DNA of 64,000 nt from Moorena sp. SS36440bin_2. Lineage in GTDB: Bacteria; Cyanobacteriota; Cyanobacteriia; Cyanobacteriales; Coleofasciculaceae. Shown piece after piece: positions 26,258 to 35,564 of this stretch. Position 1 is the first letter of the stretch. Every line of letters begins with the position of its first letter. The notes beneath the pieces are model-generated. The model ran no database searches, was not told where the DNA came from, and was given only the letters and a program-made list of their open reading frames with translations. The position numbers were made by a program, and so were the translations under genes. Location: positions 1 through 64,000 of the forward strand of contig WTKN01000389.1 in NCBI GenBank assembly GCA_011524395.1. The letters run 5' to 3'.

Positions 26258-27862
26258 ATGGGAAATCATCTAAAATTTAATCGACCTACATCTGCTCAAT
26301 GGTCTAAGTATTTAATTCTTATTATCTTACTCCTGGGGATAGTTTTTCGATTAGTCAATATTGACAAAAAAGTCTATTGGATTGATGAAGCCTATACATC
26401 CTTGCGAATTTCTGGCTATACCAAAGCAGAAATTATCCAAGAAATTGATGGTCGTCAAATTAATGTTAAAGATTTACAGCAGTATCAGCGTCCTAATGAT
26501 AACAAAGATGTAGGTGACACGCTCCAAGGGTTAGCCTTACATGAACCACAACATTCACCGTTATATTTTGTGATGGCTCACTTTTGGGCAAAATTGTTCG
26601 GTTATTCCGTAACGGTGATGAGAAGTTTACCAGCCTTGATTAGTCTCTTGACTTTGCCGTGCATTTATTGGCTGTGTTTGGAGTTGTTCGAGTCTCCCCT
26701 AACGGGATGGATTGCGATCGCATTGCTGTGTGTCTCTCCATTCCATGTGTTGTATGCCCAGGAAGCTCGACAATATAGCTTGTGGAGCGTGACCACTTTA
26801 GTTTCCAGCATAGCCTTGCTGAGAGCCATGCGTCTTAGCACAATGATGAGTTGGGTAATCTATGCCATAACAGTTTCTCTAAATCTCTACAGCTATTTGC
26901 TTTCTGGATTAGTTTTTATTGGACATGGTATCTATGTTATTTGTATAGAAAAATTTCGTTTGAGTAAACAAGTCTTTAGGTATGGATTAGCTTCGATTTT
27001 CGGGATTATCGCCTTTATTCCTTGGTTAAGATTGGTAATTGAAAACGGTATTGAATTGGGGGATTGGGCGGATAAAGAGACTCCAATAGGTAAACTTATC
27101 ACCCGCTGGCTTATCAATCTTAGTTCTGTTTTTTTCGATATCCAGATTGGCTATAACAATCCCTTATTTGATGTGCGCTCAGGTCGAGACCTAAAGTTTA
27201 ACTACGACCATTTACTGATTTATTTCGATATCCTAATTTTAATTATCGTCGGCTATTCTATTTATTTTCTGTGTCGTAATACTCAGCAACGGGTTTGGTT
27301 ATTTATTTTGACCATGATCACAGTTGTTGGGATGTTTCCCATTGCTCAGGATTTAATTTTAGGAGGACAGCGCTCCAGCATGGCTCGCTATTTCATTCCT
27401 TGTTACTTGGGTATACAACTTGCTGTTGCTTACCTCGTTGGTAAAAAAATTAATCCCCTTAATGCTAATACAATCAAACAACAACAACTATGGCGATTAG
27501 TTACTATTATAGTTATTTCAGGAGGTGTGCTGTCTTGTGCCATTAGTTCTCAAGCAGAAACGTGGTGGCATAAATACAGTAACTATTACACTCCTGAGGA
27601 AGCTCATATTATTAATGAAGCCAATCGTCCCTTGGTGATTAGTAGTGATATCATGCGATTAGTCTCTCTCAGTTATTTACTTGAGCCAAACGTGACCTTA
27701 CAGTTAATCAAAACTAAGGATTCTCCTAAAGTTTTTTCTAGTTTCAGTGACGTCTTCTTATATAGACCTTCTCCAAAACTGCGACAAAAATTTGAAGAGG
27801 AGTCACCCTATGACGTTAAACCAGCTCATAAACGCAAGCATCTCTGGAAGTTAGTGCAGTGA
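26258..27862 (+). CDS. GT39-type membrane glycosyltransferase (PMT_2-like)
   Basis: 534 residues with about ten membrane helices. The N-terminal helix LILIILLLGIVFRLVNI is followed by the catalytic loop KVYWIDEAYTSLRISGYT, where the acidic pair DE matches the metal/dolichol-phosphate-sugar site of GT-C fold enzymes, and by HEPQHSPLYFVMAHFWAKLFG and RSLPALISLLTLPCIYWLCLELF. The C-terminus is soluble (about 430-534). Such proteins transfer a lipid-linked sugar to a protein or glycan on the periplasmic side. Substrate unknown. The convergent gene at 27942-29597 is a clear paralogue. Confidence 0.85.
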   Translation: MGNHLKFNRPTSAQWSKYLILIILLLGIVFRLVNIDKKVYWIDEAYTSLRISGYTKAEIIQEIDGRQINVKDLQQYQRPNDNKDVGDTLQGLALHEPQHSPLYFVMAHFWAKLFGYSVTVMRSLPALISLLTLPCIYWLCLELFESPLTGWIAIALLCVSPFHVLYAQEARQYSLWSVTTLVSSIALLRAMRLSTMMSWVIYAITVSLNLYSYLLSGLVFIGHGIYVICIEKFRLSKQVFRYGLASIFGIIAFIPWLRLVIENGIELGDWADKETPIGKLITRWLINLSSVFFDIQIGYNNPLFDVRSGRDLKFNYDHLLIYFDILILIIVGYSIYFLCRNTQQRVWLFILTMITVVGMFPIAQDLILGGQRSSMARYFIPCYLGIQLAVAYLVGKKINPLNANTIKQQQLWRLVTIIVISGGVLSCAISSQAETWWHKYSNYYTPEEAHIINEANRPLVISSDIMRLVSLSYLLEPNVTLQLIKTKDSPKVFSSFSDVFLYRPSPKLRQKFEEESPYDVKPAHKRKHLWKLVQ

Positions 27863-27941
27863 AACCAAAAGTCAAAAGCCAAAATTAACTTGATCAATGA
27901 CCAATCACTGACCAATCACTCACGACTAATGACTAATCAAT

Positions 27942-29597
27942 CTAATCAATTTTTTTCCACAACAGAGTTTTCCGTTTTTTAAAGCCAATATTTCCTTCGT
28001 ATATCAGATTAAATTGATAGTTATTCTGTTTTTCCATACTGGGGCGTAGCAATGAGGGTGATGGAATATTTTCCAAAACAAAAATATCACTAAAGTTACC
28101 TGATATTTTTGGTAATTTTTCTTCAGGTATTTCTGAAATATTTTTAATTTTTTTTATGAGTTGTAACTTAACCTTGGGGTCAAGTTTATGGCTCATGGAT
28201 AGAATTCGATTGTGAGTACTATCGCTGAGTACAAGGGGAGCAGGAGACTGATTAATAATATTAGCAACGTCTGCATTATAGTAATCACTGTACTTCGTCC
28301 ACCAAGTTTCAGCTTGGACAATCATCACACCAGATATAACACCACAAGAGACTAATATAACTGTAGTCAATCGCCATAAACGTTTTTGCAAAATACCAAT
28401 CGAAAACTTAGTTAGTTTGGTAGAGAGTAAATAGGAAATAGTCAGTTGAATCCCGATGTAAGTTGGAAGTTGATATCGAGCAATCGTTGAGCGCATGCCT
28501 CCTGAAATCACATCTGGTAGCACTAGGGGTAGACTAGTAAATCCCATCAGGAGCAAAACAAATAGCCAAACCTGTTTTGGAGTATAGCGACAGAGAAAAT
28601 ATAGCCCATAAATCATTAGCCCCACAATTGGTAGCACTAGGTAAGTTCTCGGCTGGGTGTAGCTAAAGGTTAGGTCAAACGGGTACTCCTTGCCTAGGGG
28701 TACATCAAAAAAGCCGTAGAGTAGATTCTTCAGCCAATATCGACCAAGATCCAGGGGGGGTAATTCTTTAATCACCCATCCCCATTCCTTGCTAGCTCTA
28801 GGTTCGTTTTCCAAAAAAACAGCTAACCAAGGTGAAAATATCAGGAGTGCTGCTGTGACCGCACAGATGTAAGCAATTACCCGTTTACGGCCTTGCCAAC
28901 CTGCGATGATCAGGACATAAATGCCGTGACCTAGGATAATTGGTGCTGAAAATAAATGAGAGTAGAAGGATAGCGCTACAGAAAGTGCATAAATGCACCA
29001 ACTCATCCTAGTGTTGACTCGCATCGCTCGTAACAGGGAAGCACTCGATAGCAAGATACTCACAGTCCACAGACTATATTCCCGAACTTCCTGGGCATAC
29101 AAAATATGGATCGGTGAAACAGCGAATAGCGAGACGGCAAGCCATGGGGTCAATGATGCTCCAAATAGTTCTAAGCACAACCAGTACAGGCAGGGTAATC
29201 CCAGCAAGCTAATCAAAGCAGGTAAAGTGCGCTTGAGTGCTAGGGAATTACCAAGCCATTGTTCCCAGAATCGGGCTAAAATATAGTAAACTGGCGGGTG
29301 TTGTGGCGCTTCTTCCCCTATAATTCGTAAGGTATTGGCGAGGTTACGGTCAGAATTAGGGGTCTGGTATTTTTGTAATTCTGTAGCGCTAATGACTTGA
29401 CCAGTGTAGATATCCCCGATAATTTCTTCCGCTGAATAGCCAGCAATTCTAGAGGAGCTGAAAGTTTCATCCCCCCAGTAGACTTTGCTGTCGAGATTGG
29501 CTAAGCGAAAGACTATTCCTAAGAGCAGTAGGGTAATGCATAATAGTCGCAAGGGAGGTTGAGGTAATTTCCCTAGCTGTAATCGTTTGGTTTCCAT
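27942..29597 (-). CDS. GT39-type membrane glycosyltransferase, paralogue of the 26258 gene
   Basis: 551 residues from the ATG at 29597 (a GTG precedes it directly). The order of motifs is the same as in the neighbour: LLLLGIVFRLANLDSKVYWGDETFSSSRIAGYSAEEIIGDI, EAPQHPPVYYILARFWEQWLG, RTLPALISLLGLPCLYWLCLELF and ISPWLAVSLF-type helices, with a matching C-terminal soluble part (VQAETWWTKYSDYYNADVANIINQ against SQAETWWHKYSNYYTPEEAHIINE). The acidic pair is DE in WGDETFS. Convergent with its paralogue, 79 bases between stops. Likely a surface glycan or protein glycosylation enzyme. Confidence 0.85.
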   Translation of the reverse strand: METKRLQLGKLPQPPLRLLCITLLLLGIVFRLANLDSKVYWGDETFSSSRIAGYSAEEIIGDIYTGQVISATELQKYQTPNSDRNLANTLRIIGEEAPQHPPVYYILARFWEQWLGNSLALKRTLPALISLLGLPCLYWLCLELFGASLTPWLAVSLFAVSPIHILYAQEVREYSLWTVSILLSSASLLRAMRVNTRMSWCIYALSVALSFYSHLFSAPIILGHGIYVLIIAGWQGRKRVIAYICAVTAALLIFSPWLAVFLENEPRASKEWGWVIKELPPLDLGRYWLKNLLYGFFDVPLGKEYPFDLTFSYTQPRTYLVLPIVGLMIYGLYFLCRYTPKQVWLFVLLLMGFTSLPLVLPDVISGGMRSTIARYQLPTYIGIQLTISYLLSTKLTKFSIGILQKRLWRLTTVILVSCGVISGVMIVQAETWWTKYSDYYNADVANIINQSPAPLVLSDSTHNRILSMSHKLDPKVKLQLIKKIKNISEIPEEKLPKISGNFSDIFVLENIPSPSLLRPSMEKQNNYQFNLIYEGNIGFKKRKTLLWKKID

Positions 29598-29816
29598 CAC
29601 ACAAAAAAGTACACGGAAAAGTATACAGGAAAGTACAAAGGTAATTTATTCGTCTTCGTTTAATTTGGATATTGTACTTGATAGCTTTTTATTGACCGTT
29701 TCATGATTACTGTTAACGATAATATTTCACTGCTAATAATACTTAATCTAGAAAATTACCTATAACCGTCACCCCATTATTCCATTTTAAGTGTCTCTAC
29801 CCAAACACAAAAAAGT

Positions 29817-31532
29817 ATGAATCCCTCAGCCTCGAATCCCCCTAAAAACCAAGTAATATTTTGGTTTAGCTTGAGCCTAGCATTTGCTATGGTTTACAGC
29901 CTGATCGCCCTGGATGAAGCCTTTAGTAATCAATACATTGTACAAGATGATGCCAGACAGCATGTATTTTGGATGCAACGGTTTTTTGATCCCAGCTTAT
30001 TTCCCGATGATCTGATTGCCAATTACTTCCAATCTGTAGCACCCGCTGGCTATACTACCCTCTATCGGCTGATCGGATTTGTCGGGATTCATCCCCTCTT
30101 ATTGAATAAACTACTACCGATGGTGCTAGGGTTGATTACCACTAGTTACTGTTTCGGGCTTTGTCTACAAATGCTGCCGATCCCAGCTGCAGGATTTATT
30201 GCGTCTTTGCTCCTAAATCAAACCCTATGGATGCTCGATGATTTAGTATCAGCAACCCCTAGGGCTTTCATTTATCCCCTGCTGCTAGCATTTTTATACT
30301 ACCTATCACGGCGCTCATTGATCCCCTGTCTGGTAGTGATCACCCTCCAGGGTTTATTTTATCCTCAGTGCGTTTTCCTGTGTTGTGGGGTTCTGGTGCT
30401 GAAACTGTTGTGTTGGCGAGAGGGTAAAATCAGACTATCCTCCCAAAAGAATGACTATTGGTTTTGTGCAGCTGGGTTAGGTGTGGCATTCATCGTCCTG
30501 TTGCCCTATGCTTTGACCACTTCTGACTATGGTCCAATTATCAGCGCACAGCAAGCCAAGACCATGGCAGAATTTGAACCAGGAGGGCGAGTGGCCTTTT
30601 TCGATCACAACCCATGGGATTTCTGGTTGGAAGATGCTCGCAGTGGTCTATTTCCCCGAAGAAAGCGTTTACCTATAGCTGTCTGTGCTGGTTTACTATT
30701 GCCTATCCTGCTACGATTTCCCTCATGGCTACCGTTAGTGAAGAAAGTCAAAGGGGAAACGGTACTCCTAACTCAACTGGCTCTAGTATCCCTTGGCATG
30801 TTCATTATGGCTCATGCTGTCCTTTTCCGACTGCATCTACCCAGCCGTTACAGTAAGCATAGTCTGCGAATTGTGCTAGTCTTAGCTGCTGCGATCGCTA
30901 TAATTCTATTACTCGATGCTATTATTCAAGCTTGCCAGAGGCTTGCTTTCCCTCCAATTCAAGGGAAACCAGTGTTGGGACGAGCGATCGTTACACTCGT
31001 GGGAATAGCTCTAATCTTGTCTCCTCTTGGTTTCCATAATTTCCCCAAAACTAACTATGAGGTTGGCAGGAAACATGACCTCTATGAATTCTTTGCTAAA
31101 CAACCAAACGACATCCTGATTGCCTCACTATCAAAAGAAGCGGATTTCTTGCCAACCTTTTCTGGACGGTCAGTCTTAGTCAGTAGAGAATACGGTATTC
31201 CCTATCATACTAACTATTATAACCAATTTCGCAACAGAGCGATTGACTTAATTCAAGCCCAGTACAGTCCAAACTTAGCCGAAGTCAAACACTTTATTAG
31301 GCAGTACGGCATTGATTTTTGGTTGTTAGATAAAACAGCATTTAATCCCCAATATATAGCTGATAATCGCTGGATTATGCAGTATCAACCAGTAGCAGCA
31401 GAAGCTCAAGCTCGACTCAAACAAGCGATTGTTCCGGCAATTGTTAACGTTATCGATTCCTGTTCTGTTTTTGATACAGAGAAGGTTGTGGTGTTGGATA
31501 CCGAATGTATTGCGATAACTAGTAACAGTTAA
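29817..31532 (+). CDS. Polytopic membrane protein, GT-C-like, function unknown
   Basis: 571 residues with about ten hydrophobic helices and a soluble C-terminal part (about 430-571). The first periplasmic loop reads DEAFSNQYIVQDDARQHVFWMQRFFDPSLFPDDLIANYFQS; the acidic DD cluster after helix 1 resembles GT-C glycosyltransferases, as does the general layout. I do not recognise a named family. Context (two GT39 enzymes on one side, a Wzc-type kinase on the other) suggests a role in surface polysaccharide or glycoprotein assembly. Contains several HIP1-like sites, so it is resident DNA. Confidence 0.75.
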   Translation: MNPSASNPPKNQVIFWFSLSLAFAMVYSLIALDEAFSNQYIVQDDARQHVFWMQRFFDPSLFPDDLIANYFQSVAPAGYTTLYRLIGFVGIHPLLLNKLLPMVLGLITTSYCFGLCLQMLPIPAAGFIASLLLNQTLWMLDDLVSATPRAFIYPLLLAFLYYLSRRSLIPCLVVITLQGLFYPQCVFLCCGVLVLKLLCWREGKIRLSSQKNDYWFCAAGLGVAFIVLLPYALTTSDYGPIISAQQAKTMAEFEPGGRVAFFDHNPWDFWLEDARSGLFPRRKRLPIAVCAGLLLPILLRFPSWLPLVKKVKGETVLLTQLALVSLGMFIMAHAVLFRLHLPSRYSKHSLRIVLVLAAAIAIILLLDAIIQACQRLAFPPIQGKPVLGRAIVTLVGIALILSPLGFHNFPKTNYEVGRKHDLYEFFAKQPNDILIASLSKEADFLPTFSGRSVLVSREYGIPYHTNYYNQFRNRAIDLIQAQYSPNLAEVKHFIRQYGIDFWLLDKTAFNPQYIADNRWIMQYQPVAAEAQARLKQAIVPAIVNVIDSCSVFDTEKVVVLDTECIAITSNS

Positions 31533-31692
31533 ATAGGTAAGCCCAAATCAATGTAGCTATGTAACTATATATAAACAAATCTATCTAAACATGCTGGCTC
31601 AAGGGAATAGATTGAATTTCTAGATATTTTACAAAACTTTATATAATTCGGTTCCATTGGTCGGTTCACTCATGCCTACCTATTTAATGGGT

Positions 31693-31729
31693 ATGGTTAA
31701 TGGTTAATCCTCAATTAACCATTAACCAT
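31693..31729. repeat. 15-bp inverted repeat ATGGTTAATGGTTAA
   Basis: ATGGTTAATGGTTAA and TTAACCATTAACCAT pair perfectly around a 7-base loop between two convergent genes. The following run is A on the plus strand, so it is not a standard terminator for either gene. The GGTTAAT heptamer recurs at 46250-46265 and 56937-56960, so it is a dispersed repeat. Confidence 0.75.
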
Positions 31730-31777
31730 TAAAAAAAAGCAATCAACCATATTAGAAGTTATTAACTGGACTTCATA

Positions 31778-34075
31778 TCATCTCATGTTCTGATCTAGAA
31801 GCTTTTTCACCTTCATGGTTGCTGAATCGGTTGTATAGTAGTCCTGATGGTGATAATAGGAGCTAGTTGCGTAGTTCTCAACATCATTAGCAACAATACC
31901 TAAAAGATTAGTCCTAGAGGTTTTGAGTTCATCCAAGGCTTGCATTAGAACTGAGCGGTCAGTCTTATTTAATCTACCTACCAAGACCATACCATCCGTG
32001 TTAGCTGCTAGGAGGCGGCTATCGGCAAGTCCGATGACAGGAGGTGTATCATAAATAACTAAATCAAAAACAGCATTAAAATGCTCCATCAAAGTTCCCA
32101 TCTTTGGCGAACATAGTAACCGAATCGGATCCTGTGCTGGGGAACCAGCAGTTAGCACATGAAGATGATCCCACATGGGCACTTGCTGGATGGCTCGGTT
32201 AGCTTTGATCCGCTTACTAAGGACGTTACTCAAACCAAGTTGATTGTTCAAACCAAAAATTTTATGTACCCGGGGACGGCGCAGATTTGTATCCACCAGT
32301 AGCACCCGCCGACCCATAGCAGCAGCCACTATAGCTAGGTGGACAGCAACGGTAGATTTCCCGTCTTCTGGTCTAGCTGAACTAATCACAATAGATTGGA
32401 TGGGCTGATCGCAGCCCAGTAAGCCGATATTGCGATGGAGGAACCGGAAAGCCTCTAAAAAGGGAGAAGCTTGTTGCAGTTTTGGCGTTGAGTTATTTTT
32501 CTGTACCTTAGGGAAGCTAGGAACAAAAGGTATACCTTTGCGACTGCTTGATGAGTTGGTGGGCTTAAGTGCTTGATGGTAAGGAATAACACCAATAAGA
32601 GGCAATTGGGTGTGATGTTTAAGTTCGTCGGGAGAGTGGAATACATGGTCTAAGCGCTCCATCAACCACCCTGTTCCTGTACCCAGTAATATACCTGCGA
32701 TCGCTCCCAAAATAATCTGAAGTTCCTGATGTTGCGGAATCGGATATTGAGGCTGTTTGGGTTTGAGAATAAGTTGCCAAGAATAAGGCTGGAAGCTTTC
32801 CTTGAGCGCCAACAGAGTATCTAATCGTTCGGTTTTCTCTCTAAGTTTCTGCTGTAAACTGGTGTACTTTGGATCTATCACCAACATCTGTTTCATGTCT
32901 TGCTCAAGACTTTCTTCTTCCTCAGCAAGAGCTTGTTCTCGTGCTTCTAAAACTGATATTTGGATGCTTTGATCTACCAGTTGTTGAGTGAGCTGCTGGT
33001 GAATTGAATTGGGTGATACCTTAGGAACATCTGTATCTGTAAGTTTGATCCCCAGTACCTGTTCAGCTTCAGAGCGTAACAGGGATAAGAAATTATACTT
33101 TTGCTGCTGTAGGGTCTTGATGGTGGGACTGTTTGGAGTATAGCGGCTTGACTCGATAGCAATCTCAGCCTCAACCTCTTCTAGGTGGTTGAGCATCTTT
33201 TGGTAGTAGGGGTTTTCGGCCAAAGTCACTTGAGCCAGAGCTAACTCCGAGGCGCGAGAGTCCTTGACCTGATTTGATGACAGTCCTAGCTTTTGAGAGA
33301 TGATCTGGTAGAAGGACTGAGCTTCCTTAAGCTGGATGTGAGTATCTAATTGCTGTTGCTTAATCTGGCTAATCTGAGTTGAAAGCTGCTGTTTTTGATT
33401 ATCATAGTCAATTAACTTGTACCCTAGCTCCAACTTCAGCAGTTCTTCCTGCAGTCTGTCTACCTCTTGGCGAACTTGAGGCAACTCTCTATTTGCTAGC
33501 TCAAAGTCTTTGTTATGGTAACTTGCTTCTTGTTGGCGGGAGTACTTGATATAATTATCGGCAAGCTGTTTTAAAACAAAGTGAACTTTTTGAGGATCAC
33601 TATCCCGGTAACGAACTTCTAAGACACTAGTTCCTTCAATATGTTTGATCCTCAGGTGATTATTCTTGACTAAAGACTTGTAGCTAGTTTTGCCATAGCG
33701 CTTGTTTATTTCCTCAATCACCGGAGTGATGAGTTTCTCACTACGCAGTACCAGCATTTGGGTTTTATAAGCCAAGGTTTCAAAATCTGGTGTCGATTGA
33801 TTTTCATCATCATCCTGTCCTGTCAGAGGCTCCAGACTGAGTCGGAACTTGCCTTCGTACAGAGGTTTCTGATTAGAAGTCCATAAAAAAATACTAGCTG
33901 TTATCGTAATTGCTACACCAGCAGCCACTAAAAAGCGACGCCGTATGATCGTCCAAATCTCCTTTAGCTTACGCCCATCCTGATAGTATTTTGAGTTTCT
34001 AGTGTGGTAGATGACGGGCTGTGAGTGGATATATTTACCATTCCCCTGTGGGAAAAGCTCTGATTTATTGCCCAT
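31778..34075 (-). CDS. Wzc-type polysaccharide co-polymerase and tyrosine autokinase
   Basis: 765 residues. Wzz domain with two membrane helices (about 48-68 and 450-472) enclosing a long periplasmic coiled coil (about 190-420). The cytoplasmic BY-kinase domain has Walker A SSARPEDGKSTVAVHLA, Walker A' RVLLVDTNLRRPRV and Walker B LVIYDTPPV, and ends with a tyrosine cluster YATSSYYHHQDYYTT that is the usual autophosphorylation tail. It controls chain length and export of exopolysaccharide or capsule. The outer-membrane Wza partner and the phosphatase are not in the window. Confidence 0.92.
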   Translation of the reverse strand: MGNKSELFPQGNGKYIHSQPVIYHTRNSKYYQDGRKLKEIWTIIRRRFLVAAGVAITITASIFLWTSNQKPLYEGKFRLSLEPLTGQDDDENQSTPDFETLAYKTQMLVLRSEKLITPVIEEINKRYGKTSYKSLVKNNHLRIKHIEGTSVLEVRYRDSDPQKVHFVLKQLADNYIKYSRQQEASYHNKDFELANRELPQVRQEVDRLQEELLKLELGYKLIDYDNQKQQLSTQISQIKQQQLDTHIQLKEAQSFYQIISQKLGLSSNQVKDSRASELALAQVTLAENPYYQKMLNHLEEVEAEIAIESSRYTPNSPTIKTLQQQKYNFLSLLRSEAEQVLGIKLTDTDVPKVSPNSIHQQLTQQLVDQSIQISVLEAREQALAEEEESLEQDMKQMLVIDPKYTSLQQKLREKTERLDTLLALKESFQPYSWQLILKPKQPQYPIPQHQELQIILGAIAGILLGTGTGWLMERLDHVFHSPDELKHHTQLPLIGVIPYHQALKPTNSSSSRKGIPFVPSFPKVQKNNSTPKLQQASPFLEAFRFLHRNIGLLGCDQPIQSIVISSARPEDGKSTVAVHLAIVAAAMGRRVLLVDTNLRRPRVHKIFGLNNQLGLSNVLSKRIKANRAIQQVPMWDHLHVLTAGSPAQDPIRLLCSPKMGTLMEHFNAVFDLVIYDTPPVIGLADSRLLAANTDGMVLVGRLNKTDRSVLMQALDELKTSRTNLLGIVANDVENYATSSYYHHQDYYTTDSATMKVKKLLDQNMR

Positions 34076-34621
34076 CTCTATATGTGCCTTTTGATTTATT
34101 GGTTTAAGTTATGTTCAAGAGTAACTGAAGCTATGGCTAATTGCTCCCCTATCATACCTTCGGTAGTTGCCACTAACCATCAGCTCTGTAGTTAGTTTGT
34201 GTTAACAAACTAGTTTTTGACACTAGAACTGGAAAATTTTACGCAAAACTTATCAAATATCCGGATAAAATGAAGGAATGGTTAAGTTAGGGCAATGGTG
34301 TTTGCTGGTACCAAGTGACATTCATAGCTAGCACTATCTACCTATCTCCCGATTACCTGATCCTCCTGTCTAGCTAAATAACACTTGAAGAATGGAATTG
34401 AGTTTAGTAGTATGGTCTTGAATTTAAGTTATAAATATAAAAAGGAAAAGGTCAATGGTTAGAATTCCTTGCCCTTTCCCCCTTTACTAAACTTTTACAG
34501 TGTAATCAGGAAGCAGTTATACAAACTATCATCTTAAAATATTGCCCCTGACAATGAAAAACTGATCATGGGGTATTTGCCTCGAATCAGATCAATTTTC
34601 CCGTTTTCCATTGACGAATGA
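34076..34621. other. Intergenic region, no gene seen
   Basis: About 545 bases between the hisA stop and the start of the Wzc-type gene, both on the minus strand. No ORF with coding character and no strong hairpin. It should contain the promoter of the Wzc-type gene at the left edge, but I cannot define it. Confidence 0.45.
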
Positions 34622-35395
34622 TCAAGCAAAGCTAGAAAAGCCCATATCTAGAGGGATATCTTGTAACCTTCCAGGACCGACTGCTTGAATAGCTTCTTTG
34701 AGAGACATATCTCCGGTGTAAAGCGCACGACCAACAATTACACCCGTAACCCCTAGAGGTTCGAGAGTAAGTAGACTCAACAGATCAGTGATTGAACTGA
34801 CACCCCCAGAGGCAATCACGGGGATCGAGATATGACTTGCTAGTTCTCTTAGAGCGTCTAGGTTTGGTCCAGACAGAGTTCCATCCCGGTGAATGTCGGT
34901 GTAAATAATCGTAGTTACTCCCAGCTGAGTCATTTGTTGAGCTAGGTCAATAGCTGCAATTTCTGAGGTTTCTAACCAACCGTGAGTGGCCACCCATCCC
35001 TGACGAGCGTCAATACCAACTACAATCTTCCCTGGGAATTCAGTGCAAAGCTGTTCCACTAGGGAAGGGTCTTCCACCGCTGCCGTTCCTATAATGACTC
35101 TATCTACGCCTAGAGTCAACAGTTGAGTGACTCCGGAGCGGGAGCGTAATCCACCACCGACTTGTACTGGCACAGGTACCGCCTGCACAATTGCTTCGAT
35201 TGCCTTAGTGTTAACTGGCTTACCCAGTTTTGCACCATCCAAATCAACCACATGCAGCCGTGATGCACCTTGTTCAACCCATTGTTTCGCTACCTCGACT
35301 GGGTTATCGTTAAATACTTGCGCACGTTGGTAGTCTCCCTGGACTAACCGCACACATTTTTCTTCAAGTAAGTCTATAGCTGGAATAACATCCAT
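34622..35395 (-). CDS. hisA: Phosphoribosylformimino-5-aminoimidazole carboxamide ribotide isomerase HisA
   Basis: 257 residues, normal length. [22 protein letters not shown] has the catalytic Asp near the N-terminus; [36 protein letters not shown] (second catalytic Asp) and [10 protein letters not shown] are the half-barrel phosphate-binding motifs. Fourth step of histidine biosynthesis in the cytoplasm. An AGGGGG lies 10 bases before the ATG. No other his gene is adjacent, as is usual in cyanobacteria. Confidence 0.96.
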   Translation of the reverse strand: MDVIPAIDLLEEKCVRLVQGDYQRAQVFNDNPVEVAKQWVEQGASRLHVVDLDGAKLGKPVNTKAIEAIVQAVPVPVQVGGGLRSRSGVTQLLTLGVDRVIIGTAAVEDPSLVEQLCTEFPGKIVVGIDARQGWVATHGWLETSEIAAIDLAQQMTQLGVTTIIYTDIHRDGTLSGPNLDALRELASHISIPVIASGGVSSITDLLSLLTLEPLGVTGVIVGRALYTGDMSLKEAIQAVGPGRLQDIPLDMGFSSFA

Positions 35396-35564
35396 GACTC
35401 AATTTCCCCCTAACCTATAGTGAACTAGCCGACACCCATCCCAGCAGGTATGGTGTACGCTTGTGACATCACCGGGTAGCCCAAGTCTAGGAGTTACGTC
35501 CTCGATTTAGTCTTAGATCCCCTCCAAACCACTTCTTTCCGGCTACCCTTGCTAGTAGTAGTCC

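Noticed and set aside
31693-31740. Hairpin plus A-run as terminator of the Wzc-type gene or the 29817 gene
   Set aside because: The run is on the wrong side: for either transcript no T-run follows the hairpin.
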